The notes beneath the pieces are model-generated. The model saw only the letters and a list, made by a program, of their open reading frames with translations. It made no database searches and had not been told where the DNA came from. Source: Marsupella aquatica (lineage: Eukaryota > Marchantiophyta). From it: a DNA stretch of 64,000 bases. The translations under genes and the position numbers were made by a program. Positions 10,974 to 18,310 of this stretch are shown here, in pieces; positions within the stretch are counted from its first letter, which is position 1, and every line of letters starts with the position of its first letter. The DNA is taken from the NCBI GenBank assembly GCA_973895155.1, contig OZ316896.1, forward strand, positions 3,472,001 through 3,536,000, written 5' to 3'.

Positions 10974-11882
10974 TCATGATTCATCTAGCGTGACTAGTCG
11001 AGTCTGGATACAGTCTATCTGTTGAGCACTCAACTCCACAGCTGTAACATGTCGCTTTGCCAATGAAGCCCCACACGAAGTGGACCCACTTCCGGCGCAT
11101 AAATCAGCAATCCAATCTCCTTCTTCACTAAAATGCTTGATGAACCAATCTGCAAGGGCTATCGGCTTCTGGTACGGATTCACTATGTCCCCTAAGGGTG
11201 TTACACATTTTTTGGTAACGCAAGGTACCTTGATGATGTTGATTCTTTTCTCATCATGCTCAAAATTGTACATTTCCCTGGTCCTGATACCACCTTCATT
11301 ATAATATCCAATGGACCAGTTCTCAAACGCCCAAGCTAGCCTATTCCCGGAGGGGTGTGCATGTACATTTGGCTTCTCCCAAATTCCTGCCTCAACTCCA
11401 GCGTTGCAAGTCTTTCCCAAAGCATTCAAAACGGAGACACTTTGTTGCAACGAATGAATAACAACAAACCTCCACATAGGTGAAGTAGTCACCTTAGCAA
11501 AACATTTCACCATATCAATAATATCTTTCTCCAAAAATGGAACTTCATCATTCTCAGAGCCGACGGCATTGAATCCATAAGGAATGTCGGCGATTACAAG
11601 TGTGTAAGGCCGTTTCTCCAAGAACCTATCAAGCGCCTGGACATCTCCACAGTGGAGAGTATAGTTGATGAAATTTCCATCAGAATTTTTCCAACGGTGG
11701 TCACTTGATTTTGCTTGAACAATGTCGATGCCAATCCGACAATTATAATTCTCAATAGCTTCCTGAACCATATTCTTAAAACCAGGGGGGATAATATCGG
11801 AACTAAGCTCCTCCTCTACCGTCTCCTCGCCATCATTTGACACTTGAACCATTTTGTTCTTCTTCTTCAAGAAGGCTTTCAA
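10974..11882 (-). CDS. DNA N4-cytosine/N6-adenine methyltransferase domain (beta class)
   Basis: Open 302-codon segment beginning exactly at a splice acceptor (TTTTGTAG before LKAFLKKKNK). The catalytic motif IV comes first (LVIADIPYGF, residues 97-104; DIPY in place of the usual D/N/S-P-P-Y). The AdoMet-binding motif comes last (DWIADLCAGSGSTSCG, residues 256-270), preceded by motif X-like NPYQKPIALADWF and followed by VELSAQQIDCIQTRL. IV before I is the beta-class order, shared with enzymes such as M.BamHI. The domain has no internal stop, unlike its neighbours. After the TGA at 10974 the frame continues as an acidic tail. Base modified (4mC or 6mA) cannot be told. Confidence 0.8.
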   Translation of the reverse strand: MKAFLKKKNKMVQVSNDGEETVEEELSSDIIPPGFKNMVQEAIENYNCRIGIDIVQAKSSDHRWKNSDGNFINYTLHCGDVQALDRFLEKRPYTLVIADIPYGFNAVGSENDEVPFLEKDIIDMVKCFAKVTTSPMWRFVVIHSLQQSVSVLNALGKTCNAGVEAGIWEKPNVHAHPSGNRLAWAFENWSIGYYNEGGIRTREMYNFEHDEKRINIIKVPCVTKKCVTPLGDIVNPYQKPIALADWFIKHFSEEGDWIADLCAGSGSTSCGASLAKRHVTAVELSAQQIDCIQTRLVTLDES

Positions 11883-11929
11883 CTACAAAACATCAAGGCA
11901 CCAGTCAGAGTTAAATGATAAAACTATGC

Positions 11930-12190
11930 ATTGAATACCAAGAGGGATACCAAGTATCCCATTTGGTATCCGACTAAATAAATCCGGTGAATCATGCTTC
12001 TAACCCTCAAACTCCAACTTGAATCCCGAATGGGATACGGGGTATCCCATTTCGGATTCCACCTAGGGAAAATCAAAGGAACAACACTAACATAGCCAAA
12101 CCAGGGATACCTAGAGAAAAAGAAAGAAACAACTTGAATAGAGCCAAAATTGATTGTGAATCCCAAATGGGATACACGTATCCATTTTTG
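11930..12190. repeat. Palindrome cluster Q2-Q4 inside intron 11883-12247
   Basis: GGGATAC-NNN-GTATCCC cores at 11944 (CAA) and 12032 (GGG); a degenerate copy at 12169 (AC centre, one end base lost). All lie within the 365-bp intron between the ParB-like and methyltransferase exons. Confidence 0.8.
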
Positions 12191-12247
12191 AATTCAACCT
12201 TTGAAAACACAAAATGAAAACATCCAATGCAAGCTGAATCAACTTAC

Positions 12248-13253
12248 CACATCCGAGAGTTTGCCACTCCATCTTTCGAGCTCCGCAGACTGGGTCTCCT
12301 TGGGAAACATCTGTTTACAAGTCGCCAGACAATTGCACAATTGCACAAACAGTTTACTAATCTTCACAAGCTTCTTGTAACTTTTGGCCTCTTTGGCCAT
12401 CTGCTCTAGACTGATCATTCGATCCTTAACTCGAAGGAGAAGGGATTCCAAAAACCGGTCCTGCTCAATCCCTTGGATCCCTCTCCAAGGTGTCAACGCT
12501 AGCCCATTTGCTAGCTTGTTCAAAGGTTTCACAATGGGCATGGCCTTTTGCTTGGACCCTTTTTTCACTATTTTCACAGGGGATTTTTGTTTGTTCTGCC
12601 CTTTGATCTCAAATCTGTTCCACATGTCAAAGATCTGGTCTTGGAGGTCCCAAACTTTTCCAGATCTAAATGATATCTGGAAATGTGGTTCGTGCTTCTT
12701 CAATGTTTTCCCAACCCCTAGAATGAAGCCATCAAGACACACCTCCGAAGCACAGGCCTCTCTAGTCTCTTTCATTTTTTGCATACCTCTGGCAATGAAG
12801 ACCTTATGCATTGTTCGGATTTGATCGATATTGTTCATCTTTTTCTGATAATCCTGGTCAATATTGTGTTGAATACTGAGTTTCTGGACGTCAGCCCTTG
12901 TAAGCCCTGCATAGACCCAGGCTTGAAGTTTGTTGAAGATTTCCCGACCATAAGCCTCAAACAATTCTCTCTTGGCTAGCGCTCCGTGATTACCCCCAAT
13001 TACCCGGTATCTCCAGGTCGATGCCTTGGCCGGGTCCCAATCTTCAACGGACGGACAATCTTCAGGGATAACAAACAGCACAAATGGCGTCGTGAAATTT
13101 GTTGGATTCAGCTTCATCAAAGTCTTGATATTTTTTACGTGCAAACGATCAACAGTCTGAAACCAACGTGGAGTTTTCATCCTTCATGTCATCGACCAGG
13201 AGGAGGTTTGTTGTTTTTAGAATGACTGTGGTCTTCTGAACTCTTTTTGTCTC
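12248..13253 (-). pseudogene. ParB/sulfiredoxin-like domain region
   Basis: Main open part 13180-12239. Residues 10-75 follow a ParB-like layout: VDRLHVKNIKTLMKL, then PFVLFVIPED, then WRYRVIGGNHGALAKRELFEAYG, matching the 'y-r-v-I-d-G-x-H-R-a-x-A' signature except that the Arg is Gly. The preceding stretch (KTTVILKTTNLLLVDDM, about 13240-13190) lies in the upstream frame, so one base is extra near 13178. The exon ends at 12248 with a GTAAGT donor that joins in phase to the methyltransferase. In bacteria and phages ParB-like domains are often fused to DNA methylases, which supports the call; the domain name rests on short motifs. Confidence 0.5.
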
Positions 13254-13259
13254 CATTAA

Positions 13260-14204
13260 TCAAGACACTTCTTCCCTTAGAACTGACGTCTCTTCACGTT
13301 GTAGGGCTGTAGTCAGTTCATTCGTTGAATCTTCCTTGCTCTCAACAATCATCGGACCCTTCCCCTTGGATGCGACGGATGGCCCACCTTGTGAAGTTGG
13401 AGGAATCTCACCTACCGATCTCAAAGGTAAAGGAGGAGCTGTTGACACTACTCTCTTCTGGATTTCTCGTCGATCCAACTTAGTCTTCTCTTTGGCAGGA
13501 TCTTCTGAGACAGTGGCACCTGATCCTTCCCCAGATTTTCCAACAGATGTTGCTGGTGCTTTCTTCTTGTTCTTTGGCTCGGAAACTGCCTTCTCTTTTG
13601 TTGTGGTTGTCTCCGAATCCTCCACTGTCCCAGACGGATTAGTTGGCCTGTGTATCTTCAACTTCAATGGAGTTCTTTCCGGACCCTTAAAGTCTTCTCC
13701 AACCACTGAGCGATACACAATTCTGGTGAAGTCCTGCACGACCTTCCACAACGTTAAGGCATAATTCAAGCACCAAAAACAAAATGTATCCACATCAGGC
13801 ACCTCCGCCACAAGCTGAGTGATTGAGTCCTCTGGAAATGTATTCATGGAGACTCGATCAAGTTTCTCATAGTTCAAAACCAACATAGAGAAGGTCTTGT
13901 CAACACCAATGTAAAGAAACATTGGTACCATCTTAACTTTCTTGGTTTTTGTATCAACGATGTCCGCCTTGGCTGTGTCAATCACCAATCCTTGGTGGCA
14001 ATGCTTTTTACCCTTCATGACAATCAACCATAACGCTGCCCAGCCTGAATATGCTCGATGAAGATCAAGCTCACGAGCATCACGCAAATACCACTTGTTC
14101 CTGAGGAATTTCTCCTCAACATAGAGATCTTTTTTCCAGATCTCATTGATGATGGCTTGTCGGGAAGAGCCAGAAGAACCCAAAGCACTTGACTTGTTCG
14201 ACAT
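13260..14204 (-). pseudogene. N-terminal domain of the fusion protein, unknown function
   Basis: 314 codons from the ATG at 14204, which follows a clean acceptor (TTCTAACAG at 14224) in the 5' UTR. Residues 20-165 are an ordered region rich in aromatic residues (KWYLRDARELDLHRAYSGWAALWLIV, then FCFWCLNYALTLW) without a recognised match. Residues 180-310 are Lys/Glu/Ser/Pro-rich and probably disordered. The TGA at 13260-13262 is in frame with downstream coding sequence (LMETKRVQKTTVIL), so it is a premature stop, most simply CGA to TGA. Confidence 0.55.
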
Positions 14205-14223
14205 TTTGCGTAGAATAAACCAC

Positions 14224-14727
14224 CTGTTAGAATTTCAAGCCTCATATGGTCCAATTAGGCAACAAGTCCATAATCCAATGTGTGAATGCAAGATGGGATA
14301 CACGGTATCCCTCTTCGTATCCAACCGCTCCTATTTCGGCTCTTTCAGAGAGAAAGCATGAAATCTTGGAGATGAATGCGAAATGGGATACCGCGTATCC
14401 CACTTCGTATCCAACCGCTCCTATTCCAACTCTTTCATAGAGAAAGCATGAAATCTGGGAGATGAATCGGAAGTGGGATACCGCGTATCCCACTTCCGAT
14501 TCAACCCCTTAGTTGCGCTGAGAAATATGAAAACCTTTGAAGATTTTCATGTTGAATGCAAAGTGGGATACAGGGTATCCCACTTCGTATTCATCCCCAA
14601 ATCTCAGTGCGTTTTCCTTCTCAAACAAGAATTTGGCCAAAGTGAATGCGAAGTGGGATACGCGGTATCCCACTTCGGATTCATCCTCCCAATTTGTCTC
14701 AAAATGGAGTGTAGACTGTATTCTCAC
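14224..14727 (-). repeat. 5' UTR intron filled by palindrome array Q5-Q9, exact 90-bp period
   Basis: Donor GTGAGA (14727) and acceptor CAG (14224) bracket five cores at 14295, 14385, 14475, 14565 and 14655: spacing 90, 90, 90, 90. Centres are ACG, CGC, CGC, AGG, GCG. The outer arms read GAATGCGAAGTGGGATAC and complement. The first two spacers are alike; the last two are not, yet keep the length. Confidence 0.75.
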
Positions 14728-14847
14728 CTAGTGAAGGATTGTCTGCCGAGCGAATACAAATGTCTATAGATATCAAGGATTTGGAAAGAGTGAGAGGTGG
14801 CGCAAGCGATAAGAAATGAGCGTACCTTTTCGGGGGGGGGGCACTCT

Positions 14848-14855
14848 TATTTATA
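14848..14855 (-). promoter_or_regulatory. TATA box of the ParB-methyltransferase-Ulp1 gene
   Basis: Minus strand GTATAAATAAGAG, a canonical plant TATA context, 120 bp before the splice donor at 14727. Confidence 0.6.
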
Positions 14856-15269
14856 CTTTTTCCCCTCACTACGTAACAAGGGTCGGAGTTAGTTACTCGC
14901 AATAGTCGTATGAAATACTCAAGGCAAATCTAGACTTATGCATTACGACCATTTCATTTTACCATGTTTGAAGAATGTTTTACGGAAAAATATAGTGGGG
15001 TAATCCGATATGGGATACCCTCATTCGGATGCTATTGGCAACGAGAAACTAAAGGTTTGGAAGCCAGCCAGGGCAATATGTTGAGAATCTGAGTTTGGCC
15101 CAAAGATGTGCCACAAAAGATAGTAAATATTGATTCATGAAAAAAAAATTTACAAGTAGCTCACCATGAGCACACATAAACATGAATGATAGAACATGAA
15201 TCAAGCTAACCCTCAAGTCTGTCCATATATTTCCACTAGGCTGGCTTGCTGATCTTTCTCTAGATTTAC
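14856..15269. other. Intergenic stretch between the two minus-strand genes of the element
   Basis: No coding signal. Holds one half-palindrome (TGGGATACC then CATTCGGAT, at about 15011) that looks like a decayed member of the family. Confidence 0.5.
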
Positions 15270-16289
15270 CTAGTCCCTTTGAAATCGACTTAGTTCTGAT
15301 GTCGAAAACAAACCAAGGAAATCAATTGAGGGAAGATTCGAAATTTCCATCCTAAAAAAGTTTGCGAGATGAACATTCTGAAGAGGGTCTCCATGGGGAA
15401 CGCTATCAAGCAATTCATTTAATCCCTCAAACTGGCTTCGTGCTAGTCAAAGGAGACCCCATACTCGTGTACAAACTACAAGTTGGTTCCATTTTTTTGA
15501 GGAGGATCCCAGCCAAATCATTTCTTTTAGTCGGCTGAGTCTGTCTTCAGCGGAGATCTTGGAAGAATCAAATTCATCCTCGATGCAAGAAACTTTCAAA
15601 ATTGGCCATATGAATGTTTCAACAATCTCATTAGGAAGTCCATCCAAAAGTAGTCCGGATTCTCTTTGGCCCTGTTTCTGCTCAATTTGTTTCTTCTTCT
15701 CTTTCTCAAATATGGTCGCTAACCTTCCGAAGATAAGGTTTTGAGGGATGGCCATTCCAAACCAGTTTGACACAAAAAAAGAAATACCTCGAGTGATAGA
15801 GAAAATGGAGAAGTTCTCTTTTTGAAGAACCTACAAAACCGGGATCAAAAGATTCAATTACTTTATTTCTTTGATCAAAAGAAAAACATCATGTCTAAAT
15901 CTTTGTGAGCCAAGAATACTGAACAAGACTCCAAATATTTGTGAGCCAAGAATCAAAAAGATTCAATGGGAAGAGTTAACCCAAGGATCTTCGTTTCAAA
16001 TTCGACAACACAAGTATGCCAATCGATGATACTTGTTTTGATCATCACGACAATAATTACACGAAGAATCAACAGAATGCAGACAACCACTCAAATAAAT
16101 TCTTGACCGAATTGGAACTCCTTGCTCATTCTTTTTGCAAAACTCAATTTGGAGCGGATTGAGACTATCTCGAGGATCTACGCCTCCCATCCAAAGCGCT
16201 CCTAATCCAACAGGAAGCACTTTGAGTTCAACTAATCTCTTATACAATCGATGGGCACGTTTATCTTGGTTTTGAATCTGGATTGTCAT
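15270..16289 (-). pseudogene. F-box-like protein of the element
   Basis: Upstream exon: ATG at 16289 (MTIQIQNQDKRAHRLYKRL) to a TGA at 15996, with a Cys/His-containing end (SGCLHSVDSSCNYC, YHRLAYLCCR). Downstream exon: starts after an acceptor TTTTGTAG near 15832, then the F-box-like segment LLDGLPNEIVETFIWPIL, and SSKKWNQLVVCTRVW resembling the second half of an F-box. In-frame TGA at 15447-15449, after which the frame stays open to TAG 15270 (LARSQFEGLNELLDSVPHG). F-box proteins select substrates for ubiquitination; the call rests on a short motif and the spacing inside it is longer than usual. Confidence 0.35.
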
Positions 16290-16459
16290 TGAACTCACGG
16301 TTGAAAATGTAAGTCTCAAAGAAAGCTAAAGCTTTAATAGTTTGTCACTCCAAAATGGCGGGCTCGAAGGAAGCAAGAGCTTTTGTCAAAGTTGATTAGA
16401 ACCTAGCCTGCAAAACCATCACCAATACTTGAGATATCTTTTGCCATCGCAAAAAAGCT

Positions 16460-16885
16460 ATTGCTGAATACCCAAAGGGATACGCCGTATCCCACTTCGC
16501 ATTCAAACTTTGCCTTTCGGACCTAACCTGATTGATATTCAGAGGTTGAATACCATATGGGATACCGGGTATCCCACTTCGCATTCAACATTGAAATTTC
16601 CTGCATTTTCAACCAAGAGCTTCTTAGTATGTAGAGGTTGGATGCGAAGTGGGATACCGGGTATCCCACTTGGCATACCTATTTATAGTTTCCCCCCGAC
16701 CATGGTCAGTTTCTAACCATAGTTTCGTCGTAGTCAATTAAAAGTGACCATTAAAAGGAATCCTCTAGGAATATTCTTGATGGGTAAACTGTACTCACCC
16801 CTTTTACTGCGTTTGTTGGTTTTTTTTTTGAAAATTGCGGTGGGATCCGAAATGGGATACGCCGTATCCCTGCTTCGGATTCAAG
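16460..16885. repeat. Palindrome cluster Q11-Q14 at the right end of the element
   Basis: Cores at 16477 (GCC), 16559 (CGG), 16651 (CGG) and 16854 (GCC). Three lie between the TATA box and start codon of the F-box-like gene, one upstream of that TATA box and 118 bp from the proposed end. Confidence 0.85.
16679..16688 (-). promoter_or_regulatory. TATA box of the F-box-like gene (CTATAAATAG)
   Basis: Canonical TATA motif on the minus strand, adjacent to palindrome Q13 and about 390 bp from the proposed ATG. Confidence 0.55.
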
Positions 16886-16988
16886 TCATTTTTTCCCGTT
16901 TTAAAAATAAAAAATCTGGGTTATTAGAGGGAATACTAATTCAGTATCCAACACATTTTTCCTTTTGAATTTTTTTCCGCTGCGGGCA

Positions 16989-16999
16989 AAACGAGAAGT
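16989..16999 (+). repeat. Right target-site duplication candidate (AAACGAGAAGT)
   Basis: Direct 11-bp match to 4656-4666; see the element entry. Confidence 0.5.
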
Positions 17000-17768
17000 C
17001 CGTCACTATGTTGGGAGTATGAGGGGGGGCGGGTGTGTGTATACACACACAAGGCACAAATGACCCCCTTAAAACGGAAAAAATAACCCTAAAGCAAAAA
17101 ATTCCGAATTCTCACCTGACCAGCCGCGATTTACATGAAGAAAAAAATGATCGCCAATGGGTAAAGTGCCAAAATTTCACCGAGAAGGTCTGCTAGCTCC
17201 ATAGTGGAAAAACTTTCTGTCGTGTCACACTCACTCCACGTCAAGTGCCAATCCCAGACTCAAAACAACCCCCTCGCCGCGATCAAACCGTTGAGCTATA
17301 GCACTTCACGTTTCTTTCTCCGAGTTGGTCGTCACAAAGAGAAACCCGATTCAGATGGGAACAAGCTCCATAGCTTGTGAAAAAACCTGAACGCTTCCTT
17401 CACTCGTCACGACGCACTCGGTAACAACTTGACAGCAATTCAGCTACCAAAATGATCAGCTTGCTTCAACCTCCAACTTGAGCTACAACATGCGACACCT
17501 CCCGCACTGCACAGCTCACACCATTGAAAACACAAACTCTGTTCTCTCCCTAGAAAAACCGTCGAACATGTATAAATACGATGCAAACTGTGATTCCTTC
17601 GCACCATGGATACCGCTCAGCGAGTTCTAACCACCGTTAGAGAGCCCTCTCACTAGCCTATCCGCTCAGCCACACACATTCAAGTTTCATGCAACGAAAC
17701 TCCAAATGTAACACCAACAATGAACGCTAGAAAACTGTCACGAAAAAACCTCATCACCTCCCAGACAT
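17000..17768 (-). other. Copia-1 leader, primer-site side
   Basis: Non-coding sequence between the inserted element and the primer-binding site. Contains the perfect 18-bp palindrome GTGTGTGTATACACACAC at 17033-17050 and a G7 run just before it. Confidence 0.5.
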
Positions 17769-17780
17769 GCTCTGATACCA
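17769..17780 (-). promoter_or_regulatory. Primer-binding site of Copia-1 (TGGTATCAGAGC)
   Basis: On the minus strand the LTR end is followed two bases later by TGGTATCAGAGC, complementary to the 3' end of plant initiator tRNA-Met; the usual plant Copia primer. Confidence 0.85.
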
Positions 17781-18035
17781 ATTGTTGAGTATAGATGACA
17801 ATCGCAACGGCGAGCCCATGAACCATCCAACGTACAAGAGTCGACACAGAGAGATACGTGGTTCACCTCCACATGAGGCTACGTCCACAGGAACACACAA
17901 GAGCTTTACTGCACTTTAGGCCGACCGGCCATACCAAGCATCCACAACACAAGCTCTCACTATCTTTCAACTAGCTCCGTAACAATGAGCCTTAGTCCCC
18001 AAAGAGGCTGGCATCAGCTCAGGCTATATACACAA

Positions 18036-18054
18036 CAGCACTACTGCTAACCTT
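18036..18054 (+). repeat. SINE target duplication, left copy (CAGCACTACTGCTAACCTT)
   Basis: Identical 19 bases recur at 18219-18237. Confidence 0.9.
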
Positions 18055-18218
18055 TTATTATTTTTTTAATTTTAATTTTTTAAAAGGAGAAATCTGTGAA
18101 ACCCCACAGAAAGGGAAGAGTCAACCACAATAGTTGGGAAGTGTCAGCCACAACAGTTGAACCCAAGACCTATCAGTCTCAATTCAAGTGAGCTACCATA
18201 AAGTCATGCCTCTCTGGG
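18055..18218 (-). mobile_element. tRNA-derived SINE inside the Copia-1 LTR
   Basis: On the minus strand a tRNA-like head has a box A-like TGGTAGCTCACTTGA and a box B-like GGGTTCAACTG, followed by a body and an A-rich 3' tail (AAAATTAAAATTAAAAAAAT). Flanked by a perfect 19-bp direct repeat. About 164 bp. Confidence 0.8.
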
Positions 18219-18237
18219 CAGCACTACTGCTAACCTT
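18219..18237 (+). repeat. SINE target duplication, right copy
   Basis: Second copy of the 19-bp repeat flanking the SINE. Confidence 0.9.
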
Positions 18238-18310
18238 AGGTAAGTCCTAACCCGAGTTAGCCTAACTATGGTTAGCTCGTGAGTCACAAGACTAAGAGCA
18301 ATACCTAACA

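Larger units (their letters stand above)
9704..14204 (-). pseudogene. ParB-like / DNA methyltransferase / Ulp1 fusion gene, about 1270 codons
   Basis: One reading frame can be followed through canonical introns: coding exons 14204-12248, 11882-10767, 10642-10179, 10071-9999 and 9913-9704, with GT-AG introns of 365, 124, 107 and 85 bp. Phases agree at every junction (0, 0, 2, 0) once one extra base near 13178 is allowed. A further 5' UTR intron (14224-14727) follows a TATA box. Domain order: unknown N-domain, disordered linker, ParB-like fold, beta-class amino-methyltransferase, acidic linker, Ulp1 cysteine protease. In-frame stops: TGA 13260-13262, TGA 10974-10976, TAG 10818-10820, TAG 10367-10369. 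Separate genes rather than one fusion remain possible at the 124-bp intron, whose donor (GTGTAG) is the weakest. Confidence 0.65.
4667..16988. mobile_element. 12.3-kb DNA transposon-like element with methyltransferase/Ulp1 gene and palindrome arrays
   Basis: AT-rich block inside the Copia-1 leader, flanked by an 11-bp direct repeat. It carries three gene units: plus-strand ORF1/DUF7869 (5706-9689), a convergent minus-strand ParB-methyltransferase-Ulp1 gene (14204-9704) and a minus-strand F-box-like gene (16289-15270). Twenty copies of one palindromic motif occur only inside it, the outermost at 4971 and 16854. The termini have at best a weak inverted match (an A7-T stretch preceded by CGC). 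The family cannot be named from sequence alone. DUF7869 proteins and Ulp1 proteases are both common cargo of eukaryotic DNA transposons. All genes carry stops or frameshifts, so this copy is probably inactive. Confidence 0.65.
1..18310 (-). mobile_element. Copia-1, Ty1/Copia LTR retrotransposon, nested and broken
   Basis: Minus-strand Copia element read from right to left: 5' LTR (17783-18310), tRNA-Met-type primer site, long non-coding leader, gag (about 3600-3049), GAG-pre-integrase and integrase (2819-1852), then an RT fragment running off the left edge. The order gag-integrase-RT is the Copia order. Three later insertions interrupt it: a SINE in the LTR, a 12.3-kb element in the leader, and a GC-rich block between integrase and RT. 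That the LTR at 17.8 kb and the gag at 3.6 kb belong to one element is an inference from strand, order and the duplicated bases flanking the inserted element. Confidence 0.7.
17783..18310 (-). repeat. Copia-1 5' LTR
   Basis: Plus strand begins TGTTGAGTATAG at 17783 and ends CCTAACA at 18310, i.e. TGTTAG...CAACA in the element's own orientation. The left end abuts the primer site. Length 528 bp, of which 183 bp is a later SINE with its target duplication. Confidence 0.7.

Noticed and set aside
14242-14769. Open frames on both strands across the 90-bp palindrome array, reading E-V-G-Y-R-V-S-H-F repeats
   Set aside because: The array lies in a well-supported 5' UTR intron. Open frames on both strands follow from the palindromes and a period divisible by three.
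4971-16870. CRISPR-like array of palindromic repeats
   Set aside because: Eukaryotic context, spacers partly related to one another, repeats scattered among several genes, no Cas proteins.
4646-17346. Inverted TGTGACGACCAA / TTGGTCGTCACA as terminal inverted repeats
   Set aside because: Only 12 bp, does not extend, and would put the right end 350 bp beyond the composition change; the 11-bp direct repeat fits better.
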